The position numbers were made by a program, and so were the translations under genes. Of a DNA stretch of 37,500 nucleotides, positions 22,717 to 32,314 are shown piece after piece. Under the pieces are notes generated by a model. The model worked only from the letters and a program-made list of their open reading frames with translations, was not told where the DNA came from and searched no databases. This DNA comes from Paludibacteraceae bacterium (lineage in GTDB: Bacteria > Bacteroidota > Bacteroidia > Bacteroidales > Paludibacteraceae). How positions within the stretch are numbered: the stretch's first letter is position 1; every line of letters begins with the position of its first letter. Location: the NCBI GenBank assembly GCA_024399615.1, contig JAKSNQ010000014.1, forward strand, positions 1 through 37,500. Reading direction: 5' to 3'.

Positions 22717-25700
22717 TTACCCAATGTGGTTTTGCTTACGATATTCGGTAGGTGTTGCTCCAAATGCCGTTTTAAAACATTTAGAAAAATAACGTGCATC
22801 GTTCATACCTACCATGTAAGCCACTTCGGTGATGTTGTATTTCTCGTCAAGTAGTAGTTCTGCCGAACGTTTGATTCGCACATCTCGGATATACTCTACA
22901 GGTGATAACCCCGTCAAACCTTTCAGTTTGTTGAAAAAGACCGTTCTGCCCAGTGCCATCTCATGTACGAGGTCTTCTACAGATAGTTCATTGTTGTCCA
23001 TGTTCTTCTCCATGAACTCCAACAAGTGGGCTAAGAATAATTCATCGGGTGTCATTTCGTTGGGTTTTTCGTTGTTTGGCTTGATGTTCTCTGTCAATGT
23101 CATAAAGCTGGCACGATAAGTCTCTTGCAGACGCTCTCGCTGATGAATAATGTTATCGATACGAGCTAACAGATATTCAGGCGAGAAAGGCTTGGTGATG
23201 TAATCATCGGCACCATATCGCAGAGCTTGTAAGCGTGATTCAATTGCAGACTTGGCTGTTAACAGTACGATCGGGATGTGAGAGGTCAACTCACTTCCCT
23301 TAAGGTGTTGAGTCAGTTCCAATCCGTCCATATTGGGCATCATAAGGTCAGTCAGTACCAAATCAATAGGATGTTGTTGCGATATTTCAATGGCCTCTTG
23401 ACCATCGTTGGCCAGGTGAACATTATAGTAGTTGGATAGGATGCTTTGCAGGAATATGCGCATATCTTCGTTGTCATCCACTATAAGTAGGTTTTTTAAG
23501 TTGGGGTCTGCTACCTCAAAACTCTCCTGTGAAATCTCGTCCTTGCTTTCTTTCATGATGTTTTGATCATCAATAATGAACTCCACATCGTTGGTAAAAT
23601 GGTCTTTGTCACGATGGAATAGGATGGTAAACTGCGTCCCTTTTCCTATTTCGGAATTGACTTCGATGAAACCATTATGCAGATCAACGAGTTCCTTGAC
23701 TAAATTTAAACCGATGCCTGTGCCCGGTTTGTCGGAATAGGATTGGATTTCGTTATTAGATGAGAAACGTTCGAAGAGCACTCCTCGTTTGTCTTTAGGT
23801 ATGCCTACGCCCGTGTCCTCAACTATTACCTTAATATAATCATTCTTTTCGGCTATTCGCAGTGTGATATTCTTTCCTGCAGGCGTAAACTTAAAAGCAT
23901 TGGAAAGCAGGTTGTAAATGATGGTATCGGTCTTGTCTCGATCGACCCATGCGTGTGCATCGGTGGCTTCGTTAATTAACGAATAGGTGATTTGCTTATC
24001 AGTAGCTTCCTTTTGGAAATTGCCGAAAGTAGATTGAGCCAATTGTGCCAAGTCGGTGTATTGCACGCGCAACTTCATCTTTTGATTCTGAATCTTTCTA
24101 AAGTCCAGGATTTGATTGATAAGTCGCAACATACGTGAAGCGTTGGAGGAAACAATCTCCAATTGAGTGCGGGTACTTGGACTGATGTCTTCATTGTGCA
24201 AGATATTCTCGACGGGCCCCGCAATCAGTGTGAGTGGTGTGCGTAGTTCATGTGAGATATTGGTGAAGAAACGCAACTTTATGTCCGTAACTTTTTGCTC
24301 AATCTTCATTTCCTGGCGCAATTGGTTGTTCTGAGCGAATGCGCGATAAAAGACAGCGCTAATTATGAGTAGTAATATCAAATAACCCATCACGGCCCAA
24401 CCTGACAACCAAGGAGATGTTTTTACATGAATAGTTAATGTTTGTTCGTTATCAGCCCACTCGCCTTGTGCGTTGGTACATCTTACACGGAAAGTGTAAG
24501 TGCCTGCGCTTAGATTGGTATAGGTCGCACGCGTGTCGTTCTCCACATAGTTCCAATTGTCATCCACACCATCCATTCGGTAGGCGTATAGCGTGTTGTT
24601 GGCGTAAGCGTAATTAAGAACACCATACTCGATGGTGAACACTGATTCGTTATGACGTAACGTGACTTTTGGGGCATAGCAGATATTATCTGGTAGTGGG
24701 CCGTCGTCATGCACCATTACTGATTTGTTAAACAACAGAAAATCTGTAAAACGTAAGTCGGGCTGCCCTTTAGACATGAACATTTGGCTGGGATTGAAGG
24801 AAAAAACGCCTTTGTTGCAACCAAACAGTATGTTGCCATTTTGGAGGCGCAAACTCTTGGCCTCGCTGAAAATGAGATTTTCGTTGCGTGCCAGATCCTT
24901 GAAGTGTTGGAAACTATCTGATTTGGGGTTATAATGGGTGATTCCATCCTCATAACAAAACCATAATCCTCCGTCATTATCTTCCTCCATAGCCAGAACG
25001 ATGTCAGAGAATAGTCCTGATCGTGTGGTGAAAATCTGTGTGCCGGAGTCATGTAGTACATCTTCAGCCTGCGGATTGGTGATGCGTATCAGGCCTCCAC
25101 CGAATGTTCCAATCCAGATGACACCATTTGTCGCCTTCAGTACACAACGTACATCTACATAAGGTGTTTGTTGACATTCCAAAGTACGTGTATTGACACG
25201 TAGCAAACCGCTGGTTGTAGCGGCCCAAAGTGTTGTGTCATCAATTAACGTGATATTCCTAACTTTTGAGCCGAAATCGTTAGGATAGGATAGCCATTCG
25301 TTGTGGGCGTGTATGAACTTACCATCACGCAGTATGTTGATACCTCCACCATAGGTGGCGATGTACAGGGTACTATCCGATCCGTACAATAGGTCGTATA
25401 TAGCATCATTGAGCAAAGAGAACCGATCTTTGTCCAAATGTTTGAATTGCTGAACCTTTTGATCCCCTTCATACACGAGGATTCCTTCTCCTTTTGTTCC
25501 GTACAGAATTTTTCCATCATTACCTTCTAAAATTGCGTACACGCGTTCGTGCACGTGATGGGAAATCTTTTTGTCGTGGTTTATGAAATGTTGAACCATA
25601 CCAGCCTTGACACTGGCGATCACTTCACCATCGCTCAACTGGGCCATTGCACGCACCTCACCCGAGTGGAAAGAATCTTCTCGTAGGTCGTAGAGGTGAT

Positions 25701-26970
25701 AGAATACGGGTGTCTTGTCTACACGATCCAATCCTAAATCATAGGTTGATAACCAAAGACTTCCATCTCTATCCATCAAGGCGGTGTGAAGCATATTACT
25801 GCAACCGGCCAATCCTTCCGAAGTGAGGCAATCTTCTTCGCGATTGTAACTGCAAAAACCTCCTCCAAACGGATTTAACCAAAGCACGCCCTCGCTGTCC
25901 TCAAATGCAAAGAAATTTTGCTCCAGCAGGTTGCGATAACGTTCGTCAATCTCGCTGACGTAGTGTTTCAATTGTTGGTTATGCGGCTGATATTGCCATA
26001 CTCCTAATTGGTGGTTGACAAACCATACATTATGGTGTTGATCAATATATGGCTGTCCTGTGAAGTGGTCGGATGTGATCAGGGATGTGTTTTTGCTATG
26101 GAAATGCTGCACTTCATCTGATACGTGGTTATAAATGCAAATGCCATCTCCGTCGCTGGTAATCAGCATCTCATCTCCCTCCAATAGAGTGATGCTGGTT
26201 ATCGATGAGTGCAAATCTAAATCTATTCGTTGGAAATGATTGGTATGAGGTATATAATGCCATACAACGCCTGCCTCGGTACCCAACCAAAGTGACTCAT
26301 CATCCACGATACCGCAAGTGAAATAGTTTTCTTGTGACTTGTTACTAGGACGATAAAATTGCTGCTGTGTACCAATCTGCTCCAAACTGCTTGTTGTACC
26401 TACCCAAATGTCATTACTGGTGGTAAGTAGAAAGTTTACTTCGCCATGCAGACTATAGGTAGTCTGTTTCACATCATCCCAATAACCCGCTTCTGCGCTC
26501 TCCTCAATGCATAACAACGTGTTGTCGCCACCCAGCCACATGATGCCAGGTTGAGACTCTAGCAATAAGTTGCTATTGTAGATACGGTTACCCAAACGTG
26601 TGTCGCTAATCGTGGTTGCCAAGATTTGATCGGTATGTTTGTTTAGACGATAGAATCGTCCATCGTACATGCGCATCCAGATGAAACCAAGATGATCCTC
26701 ATATAGGAAGTCAATTCGACTGGTGGACATGTTCTCGCTGGTAAGCGAAGGCTTGTAGGTGCGGAACTTACGGCCATCGAAGCGATTCAACCCATCCCAG
26801 GTGCCTATCCATATGAACCCATCATGGTCTTGCAGCATGGCCATTACCGAATTCTGACTTAATCCATCGGAGGCGGAATAGTGCTGTACAGAATAGTGTT
26901 TTGCTTCCTGAGCAGACATACTGCCCAGAAAACAAATACACATGTTTAATATGAATAGTAATCGCTTCAT
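22717..26970 (-). CDS. Hybrid two-component system regulator (HTCS)
   Basis: 1417-residue membrane sensor and transcription factor in one chain. A signal peptide (cleavage near MSA|QEAKHY) is followed by about 14 Reg_prop blades (for example GFIWIGTWDGLNRFDG) forming two periplasmic beta-propellers, a Y_Y_Y domain (about residues 770-845), a membrane segment (857-878), HisKA with His907 in FFTNISHELRTPLT, HATPase (NLLSNAFKF and DTGVGIP, GTGIGLNL), a receiver (IVDDNEDM and Asp1208 in TDLMMPNMDGLE) and a C-terminal AraC-type HTH (about 1318-1417). Such proteins normally control carbohydrate loci, sensing a glycan fragment with the propellers. No SusC/SusD or glycosidase is in the window. All catalytic residues are present, so it should be active. 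Confidence 0.96.
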   Translation of the reverse strand: MKRLLFILNMCICFLGSMSAQEAKHYSVQHYSASDGLSQNSVMAMLQDHDGFIWIGTWDGLNRFDGRKFRTYKPSLTSENMSTSRIDFLYEDHLGFIWMRMYDGRFYRLNKHTDQILATTISDTRLGNRIYNSNLLLESQPGIMWLGGDNTLLCIEESAEAGYWDDVKQTTYSLHGEVNFLLTTSNDIWVGTTSSLEQIGTQQQFYRPSNKSQENYFTCGIVDDESLWLGTEAGVVWHYIPHTNHFQRIDLDLHSSITSITLLEGDEMLITSDGDGICIYNHVSDEVQHFHSKNTSLITSDHFTGQPYIDQHHNVWFVNHQLGVWQYQPHNQQLKHYVSEIDERYRNLLEQNFFAFEDSEGVLWLNPFGGGFCSYNREEDCLTSEGLAGCSNMLHTALMDRDGSLWLSTYDLGLDRVDKTPVFYHLYDLREDSFHSGEVRAMAQLSDGEVIASVKAGMVQHFINHDKKISHHVHERVYAILEGNDGKILYGTKGEGILVYEGDQKVQQFKHLDKDRFSLLNDAIYDLLYGSDSTLYIATYGGGINILRDGKFIHAHNEWLSYPNDFGSKVRNITLIDDTTLWAATTSGLLRVNTRTLECQQTPYVDVRCVLKATNGVIWIGTFGGGLIRITNPQAEDVLHDSGTQIFTTRSGLFSDIVLAMEEDNDGGLWFCYEDGITHYNPKSDSFQHFKDLARNENLIFSEAKSLRLQNGNILFGCNKGVFSFNPSQMFMSKGQPDLRFTDFLLFNKSVMVHDDGPLPDNICYAPKVTLRHNESVFTIEYGVLNYAYANNTLYAYRMDGVDDNWNYVENDTRATYTNLSAGTYTFRVRCTNAQGEWADNEQTLTIHVKTSPWLSGWAVMGYLILLLIISAVFYRAFAQNNQLRQEMKIEQKVTDIKLRFFTNISHELRTPLTLIAGPVENILHNEDISPSTRTQLEIVSSNASRMLRLINQILDFRKIQNQKMKLRVQYTDLAQLAQSTFGNFQKEATDKQITYSLINEATDAHAWVDRDKTDTIIYNLLSNAFKFTPAGKNITLRIAEKNDYIKVIVEDTGVGIPKDKRGVLFERFSSNNEIQSYSDKPGTGIGLNLVKELVDLHNGFIEVNSEIGKGTQFTILFHRDKDHFTNDVEFIIDDQNIMKESKDEISQESFEVADPNLKNLLIVDDNEDMRIFLQSILSNYYNVHLANDGQEAIEISQQHPIDLVLTDLMMPNMDGLELTQHLKGSELTSHIPIVLLTAKSAIESRLQALRYGADDYITKPFSPEYLLARIDNIIHQRERLQETYRASFMTLTENIKPNNEKPNEMTPDELFLAHLLEFMEKNMDNNELSVEDLVHEMALGRTVFFNKLKGLTGLSPVEYIRDVRIKRSAELLLDEKYNITEVAYMVGMNDARYFSKCFKTAFGATPTEYRKQNHIG

Positions 26971-26981
26971 TTTTATTATAA

Positions 26982-26994
26982 AGGCAACTTGCCT
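26982..26994. promoter_or_regulatory. Short dyad just upstream of the HTCS gene
   Basis: AGGCAA (26982-26987), one base, then TTGCCT (26989-26994): a perfect 13-base dyad, 11-24 bases before the HTCS start. The position suits an operator or a small hairpin that affects ribosome access. No promoter consensus is seen in the 50-base gap, so the gene may be read from the M16 gene. Confidence 0.3.
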
Positions 26995-27020
26995 CTATAG
27001 TTGTTGTCTATTGGAAAGAA

Positions 27021-29825
27021 TTAGTCTTGAGGCATCATTACGACCTCAAACATATTACCGGCTTCAACAAGTTTACGGAGTGTTTGTTGTACCGTTTCTG
27101 CGGTGATGGCATTAACGGCAGCCTCATACTCTGTTACATAGTTGATTCCAGACTTGTAGTAGTTAGCAATGGTTTCAACCCACCAGCCATTCTTCTCCAA
27201 GTCTTCGCTGAAGTCTTTGATCATAGACTCTTTTTCTTTCTGCAAGTCATTGGTCAAAGGACCATTCTCAATGATAGTGTTGACTTCTTCGTGGATGATT
27301 TCCATGAGTCGTGCCTGTTTGTCCGGATCGGTATCAAATTGCATGAGCAGAGCAGCCTTGGCAACCGGATATGCGCTCAAGTACCCTTGTGTACCTACTC
27401 CATAACTACCGCCTTCACGTTCACGGATAGACTCCAAGTAGCGTGTACTAAGGATGCGTCCAATCATCTGCATGTTCAATTCGTTAGCCAAAGTGAAAGG
27501 CATGTCGTATGATGTGTATTGTATACGATTGCTGGCCGTCTTGATTTGCATGTCGCGGGTGAAGTAGTTTTTCACTTGTCCTTCCGGCACACGGATATGG
27601 TGGTCGATAATTTCCTCACGGCTCTTCTGAGTCTTGAGTCCTCCTAACCAAGTGCAAATGAGTTTTTGGGTTGGCTTATCCTCCGGATCGATGTTTCCAA
27701 CGAAGATGAAGATGAAGTCAGCTGGGTTGGCAAAGCGTTCTTTGAAAACCGCCAAAGCACGATCAAGACTAACTTGTTTCAGCACTTCGCTATTGTACAG
27801 TACGGTACGTTTGCTGTTGTTGGTCTGCATCATTTGAATAGAATCGCTGAAAGCAGACTTAGGATTTACGTCCTTGTTCTTGAGTTGGTTATCCAGCAGA
27901 CCGATAAGGGTTTCGTATGCTTGTTCATCACGGCGTGGAGATGTGAAACCCAAGTAGATGAGTTGGAGCAGCGTTTCAAAATCCTTCACAGAAGAAGCAC
28001 CTTCCAAACTTTCTGTATTAGGGTTGATGTAGGTGTTGATGTCCACCGTTTTTCCTGTGAGAGCCTTCTGTAAGTCATTCATCGATAGATTGCCCAATCC
28101 CATGAAACTGATGATGCTGGTGGCCAAACCTGCAGATGGAAGATCCTCTTGTTTTACTTGCGTCAGACCTCCTAAAGAATATGCCTGCATTTGGATTTCA
28201 TCTTTTTTGAACTCGGTAGGCTTGATGACTACGCGAACACCATTCTTGAGTGTCCATTCAGTAGTACCTAGGCTGGCGTTTTTGGTGATTTTCTTGATTT
28301 TGCCTGCCTTAGGTGCTTTCTTAACCAATGTGAGGTCTTTGATTTCGGCCTTGGGGGCTTCAATCTCGAGGGTTGGCATCGCAGCCAAACCTGCTAAAAT
28401 CTCGCCTTCTGTTGGCAGATTAACTTCTGGCTTGGTAGGTGCTTGGATATTGACGATAATATTCTCTTCGCGGATGTAGTTCGTCATGATTTGGTTGAGT
28501 GCATCTACATTGATTACAGGAAGCACCTGTTTGATAAGGTTGTTCTCAAACTCAATACCAGGAATGGCATCACCATCAATAAAATTGCCAATATACTCGT
28601 TTACGTAGCTGATGTTACGGGTAGCAGAACGTTCGTTGTATGCTTTCTCGTAATTATTGAGCATGTTGGTTTTGGCGCGCTCAAGTTCGTCTTCTGCGAA
28701 ACCATAACGACGTGCTTTCTCGATTTGCTCCAGCAATAAAGCGTATGCTGCTTTTTCCTGACCCTCTTTGGCTACTGCTGTGGTGTAGAAGGCGTCGATA
28801 GCAGGATAGAGGTTGAAATAGCTCATCCAACCACCGGTGATAGGTGCTTCGGGTTTAATGAGAATCTCATCCATGCGCTCCCCAATCATGCTGCCTATCA
28901 ATTGATGGCAGATGTTTTGGATATAATCAACGTTAGTTCCCTTGTATTCTTTAGGCAGAGGTTGATGTTTGAATATGACTTTTATTTGTGTTTGCTGTGC
29001 TTCTGCATCGGTAACGACAGCTACGATAGGCTCTTTATTGTCAGCAATTTGCGCAATAGGACGCTCTCCACGATTGACGCGTGCAGGAACGTTAGCCCAA
29101 AGGGCTTTTATTTTGTTTTCAATCTGATCGACATCAATATCACCAACCACGACGATGGCCTGCAAGTCAGGACCATACCATTTCTTGTAATATGCGCGTA
29201 GTGCATCATAAGAAAAGTTGTTGATGACAGCGGTATCACCAATCACGTCTCGTTTTGCGTATTGTGATCCGGGGTACATCAGTCGATTAGACTCTTTCCA
29301 CATACGGCGTGAAGCGGTGGCACCAGTTCTCCATTCTTCGCGGATGACACCACGTTCGTTATCTATTTCTTCGCCGAGCAGACTGACTGCACAACTCCAA
29401 TCATGCATTACCAACAATGCAGAGTCAATAATACCTTCACGATAAGTTGGTACTTCAGAGAGTCGGTATACCGTTTGGTCTAACGACGTGTAGGCATTGA
29501 TATTACCACCAAAGTTGACGCCTACGCTCTCAAAATACTCTATGATGCCTTTGCCTGGGAAATGCTCGGTACCATTGAAGCACATGTGTTCCAGGAAGTG
29601 TGCCAGACCGTTTTGGTTGTCTTCCTCAAGAGTTGCGCCGACTGCTTGAGCGATATGAAACTCACAACGCTGCTTAGGCAGTTCGTTATGGCGGATATAA
29701 TAGGTTAGACCGTTGTCTAATTTACCTACGCGAACCTCAGGATCGGTAGGCATCTTCTCTACCTGTTGTGCACTCGCAAAAATTGCGCAGAGCAGTAGGC
29801 ATACATTAAGCATTAATTTTTTCAT
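27021..29825 (-). CDS. M16-family zinc metallopeptidase (two-unit, pitrilysin/PqqL-like)
   Basis: 934-residue exported peptidase. The signal peptide of [21 protein letters not shown] type is cleaved near ASA|QQVE. The inverted zinc motif HFLEH (His76, Glu79, His80) and the later glutamate in NERGVIREEW are complete. The second M16 domain follows from about residue 520 (TEWTLKNGVRVVI) and lacks the motif, as usual. No T9SS C-terminal signal is seen (the end is VVMMPQD). The ATG at 29825 overlaps the ftsH 3' end by 20 bases and has AAAGG before it; an in-frame ATG at 29852 would put a longer tail before the signal peptide. Expected role: digestion of peptides in the periplasm. Confidence 0.93.
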   Translation of the reverse strand: MKKLMLNVCLLLCAIFASAQQVEKMPTDPEVRVGKLDNGLTYYIRHNELPKQRCEFHIAQAVGATLEEDNQNGLAHFLEHMCFNGTEHFPGKGIIEYFESVGVNFGGNINAYTSLDQTVYRLSEVPTYREGIIDSALLVMHDWSCAVSLLGEEIDNERGVIREEWRTGATASRRMWKESNRLMYPGSQYAKRDVIGDTAVINNFSYDALRAYYKKWYGPDLQAIVVVGDIDVDQIENKIKALWANVPARVNRGERPIAQIADNKEPIVAVVTDAEAQQTQIKVIFKHQPLPKEYKGTNVDYIQNICHQLIGSMIGERMDEILIKPEAPITGGWMSYFNLYPAIDAFYTTAVAKEGQEKAAYALLLEQIEKARRYGFAEDELERAKTNMLNNYEKAYNERSATRNISYVNEYIGNFIDGDAIPGIEFENNLIKQVLPVINVDALNQIMTNYIREENIIVNIQAPTKPEVNLPTEGEILAGLAAMPTLEIEAPKAEIKDLTLVKKAPKAGKIKKITKNASLGTTEWTLKNGVRVVIKPTEFKKDEIQMQAYSLGGLTQVKQEDLPSAGLATSIISFMGLGNLSMNDLQKALTGKTVDINTYINPNTESLEGASSVKDFETLLQLIYLGFTSPRRDEQAYETLIGLLDNQLKNKDVNPKSAFSDSIQMMQTNNSKRTVLYNSEVLKQVSLDRALAVFKERFANPADFIFIFVGNIDPEDKPTQKLICTWLGGLKTQKSREEIIDHHIRVPEGQVKNYFTRDMQIKTASNRIQYTSYDMPFTLANELNMQMIGRILSTRYLESIREREGGSYGVGTQGYLSAYPVAKAALLMQFDTDPDKQARLMEIIHEEVNTIIENGPLTNDLQKEKESMIKDFSEDLEKNGWWVETIANYYKSGINYVTEYEAAVNAITAETVQQTLRKLVEAGNMFEVVMMPQD

Positions 29826-31875
29826 TACCTTTATTTGTGTTAGATTCTTCATTATTCGTTTCTTTATCAGGAACCGCTACCAATTCTTCTGTGTCAGATG
29901 ATTCGGCCTCGGCCTCTTCGTTGGCTAAGATGATCTCATCACCACGTGATTTCCACGGACGTGGTCCGAGTATTGCTTCCACATCATCTCCTGTGATTAC
30001 CTCTTTTTCAATGAGCAACTCTGCTATCTGGTGGTGCTGCTCGGCATGTTCTTCCAAAAGTTGCTTGGCACGCGCCATCTGCTCGTTGATCATACGATTC
30101 ACTTCCGAGTCGATGAGTTGGGCTGTATGTTCAGAGTATGGTTTCCCGAAATAGTTAGCTTGACCGGTGGAGTCGTAGAAGCATAGATTCTTGAGTTTCT
30201 CGCTCATTCCGTAATAGGCCACCATTGCATAAGCCTGCTTGTTGGCACGTTCAAGGTCGTTGAGTGCACCGGTTCCTGTTTGATGGAGGAAAGCCTCTTC
30301 TGCTGCACGGCCACCCAATAATGAGCACATTTCGTCGAATAAATGCTCGGTATTGGTCATCTGTCGTTCTTCCGGCAGGTACCAGGCTGCACCTAAAGCC
30401 ATGCCACGTGGCACGATTGTAACTTTTACCAGCGGATTGCCATACTTGAGCAACCAACTTACTGTAGCATGACCTGCCTCATGATATGCAACCGCACGTT
30501 TTTCCTCGGCTGTCATAATCTTATTCTTGCGCTCCAAACCACCGATGATGCGGTCCACGGCATTCATAAAGTCTTCTTTGGATACCGTCTTTTTATCGTT
30601 ACGTGCCGCAATCAAAGCTGCCTCGTTGCAGACATTGGCGATATCAGCACCAGAGAATCCCGGGGTCTGTTTGGCCAGGAAATTGACATCTACATTCGGA
30701 TCCAGTTTCTTGAGAGGACGTAGATGAACGCCGAAAATCTCAATACGCTCTTTGAGGTCTGGAAGTTCAACATGTATCTGTCGGTCAAAACGTCCGGCAC
30801 GAAGAAGGGCTGAGTCAAGAATCTCGGCACGGTTGGTAGCTGCGAGGATAATAACACCTGAATTGGTTCCAAAACCATCCATTTCGGTCAACAATTGGTT
30901 GAGCGTTGACTCTCGTTCATCGTTTCCTCCGGACATTACGTTCTTACCACGAGCACGACCGATGGCATCAATCTCATCGATGAAGATGATAGAAGGGGCT
31001 TTTTCTTTGGCCTGTCGGAAGAGGTCACGTACACGGCTGGCACCTACACCAACAAACATCTCCACGAAATCGGAACCAGACATGGAAAAGAAAGGCACAT
31101 CAGCTTCGCCGGCAACGGCTTTGGCCAATAGAGTCTTACCTGTTCCTGGAGGGCCTACCAACAAAGCACCCTTTGGAATTTTACCACCCAATTCTGTGTA
31201 TTTCTCGGGGTTCTTGAGGAAGCTGACAATCTCTTGTATCTCTTCCTTTGCACCTTCCAAACCCGCTACATCCTTAAATGTTACTTTGTCTTTTTTGTCC
31301 TTGTCAAACAACTGCGCTTTGGCCTTTCCTACGTTGAAAATACCTCCGGCACCGCTGCCTATACCGCGCATCATCCATACAAAGAACAGCACCATCAGCA
31401 GTAATGGTACCACATTCATCAAGATCATGCCCAGATAGTTCTTGTCTTTTACATAGCTGACCTCGATAGCCTTCGCGCCTGCCTCTTGGCGTTGCTGATT
31501 GACCTCTTCCATGAATTCGTCCATGCGCTCGATAGACGGAATTTCTATTTCTACGAGGTTGTTCTTCTGCTCCATGGCCAACTTGCCCAATATCTCTTCT
31601 TGATATTCGGCGGCTATCTTCAGTTTGGCTATTTTCTTGTCACTCACCTCAACGCTTTCTACCTTGCCTGATTGTACCATCTCTTTCAGGTTTGTGTAGT
31701 TGTATTCGTGACTGACTAAGTCTGCTGCTGTTAGCAACTCTTGCCCGTCGCTTAGCAGTAGACCTATGCTCAGTATGGCGATGATAGCCAGATATATCCA
31801 CATCAGGTTCGGACGTTTGGGCTTATTTCCGCCTTGTCCGTTGTGGTGGGGTGTTTGTTGATCTGTTTTTTTCAT
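29806..31875 (-). CDS. ftsH: ATP-dependent zinc metalloprotease FtsH
   Basis: 689-residue inner-membrane AAA+ protease that degrades unassembled membrane proteins and short-lived regulators. Membrane segments lie near residues 24-42 and 147-168 around a periplasmic domain. The AAA part has Walker A GPPGTGKT (241-248), Walker B IIFIDEID, the second region of homology [20 protein letters not shown], and the protease site HEAGH (465-469) with a later Asp in ALNDLERA. The C-terminal tail is acidic and Asn-rich. It follows rsfS by 69 bases, the usual arrangement in this phylum, and its end overlaps the M16 gene. Confidence 0.97.
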   Translation of the reverse strand: MKKTDQQTPHHNGQGGNKPKRPNLMWIYLAIIAILSIGLLLSDGQELLTAADLVSHEYNYTNLKEMVQSGKVESVEVSDKKIAKLKIAAEYQEEILGKLAMEQKNNLVEIEIPSIERMDEFMEEVNQQRQEAGAKAIEVSYVKDKNYLGMILMNVVPLLLMVLFFVWMMRGIGSGAGGIFNVGKAKAQLFDKDKKDKVTFKDVAGLEGAKEEIQEIVSFLKNPEKYTELGGKIPKGALLVGPPGTGKTLLAKAVAGEADVPFFSMSGSDFVEMFVGVGASRVRDLFRQAKEKAPSIIFIDEIDAIGRARGKNVMSGGNDERESTLNQLLTEMDGFGTNSGVIILAATNRAEILDSALLRAGRFDRQIHVELPDLKERIEIFGVHLRPLKKLDPNVDVNFLAKQTPGFSGADIANVCNEAALIAARNDKKTVSKEDFMNAVDRIIGGLERKNKIMTAEEKRAVAYHEAGHATVSWLLKYGNPLVKVTIVPRGMALGAAWYLPEERQMTNTEHLFDEMCSLLGGRAAEEAFLHQTGTGALNDLERANKQAYAMVAYYGMSEKLKNLCFYDSTGQANYFGKPYSEHTAQLIDSEVNRMINEQMARAKQLLEEHAEQHHQIAELLIEKEVITGDDVEAILGPRPWKSRGDEIILANEEAEAESSDTEELVAVPDKETNNEESNTNKGNEKINA

Positions 31876-31944
31876 TTCGTTTTGTGCGATGTTAGTCGCA
31901 TTTTAGTTTGGTTTAGTTGTGCGGTTCCACCGCGGTAATGTGAA

Positions 31945-32313
31945 TCACAGAAGGTCGTCAATCTCGGTCAATATGCCGTCTTCCCACAGGTGCTCGATGT
32001 CATAAAACGCGCGAGGTTCACGCTGGAAAACGTGTACGATAATCTGTCCGTAGTCCATCGCTACCCACTCTGCATTCTCCAGGCCATCTACGGCAAATGG
32101 CTTTACGCGAAGTTCCTTGCGAACGAAATCCTCAATTTCGTCTGCAATAGCGCATACCTGAGTTGAACTGTTACCCTCTGCTATTACGAAATAGGAGCAA
32201 GGAGCCTCTGGCAGGCGGGTCAAGTCAACCGTCACGATCTTGTGACCCTTGCGGTTTTGAATACCTTCTACAATTTTTTCTACAATCTGTTTGTTACTTA
32301 CTTCGTTATTCAT
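31945..32313 (-). CDS. rsfS: Ribosomal silencing factor RsfS
   Basis: 122-residue cytoplasmic protein that binds L14 of the 50S subunit and blocks subunit joining during starvation (formerly RsfA/YbeB/Iojap). Family motifs include DLTRLPEAPCSYFVIAEGNS, VDGLENAEWVAMDYGQIIVHVF and the end region REPRAFYDIEHLW. The length is normal. Its ATG is separated from the stop of the ABC transporter gene by one base, so it is probably translated from the same message; ftsH follows. This join of a housekeeping gene to the PqqD cassette is unusual. Confidence 0.95.
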   Translation of the reverse strand: MNNEVSNKQIVEKIVEGIQNRKGHKIVTVDLTRLPEAPCSYFVIAEGNSSTQVCAIADEIEDFVRKELRVKPFAVDGLENAEWVAMDYGQIIVHVFQREPRAFYDIEHLWEDGILTEIDDLL

Positions 32314-32314
32314 A

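Noticed and set aside
30752-31438. 228-codon plus-strand open frame inside ftsH
   Set aside because: Shadow of the AAA domain of ftsH; Ser/Pro/Arg-rich translation without motifs.
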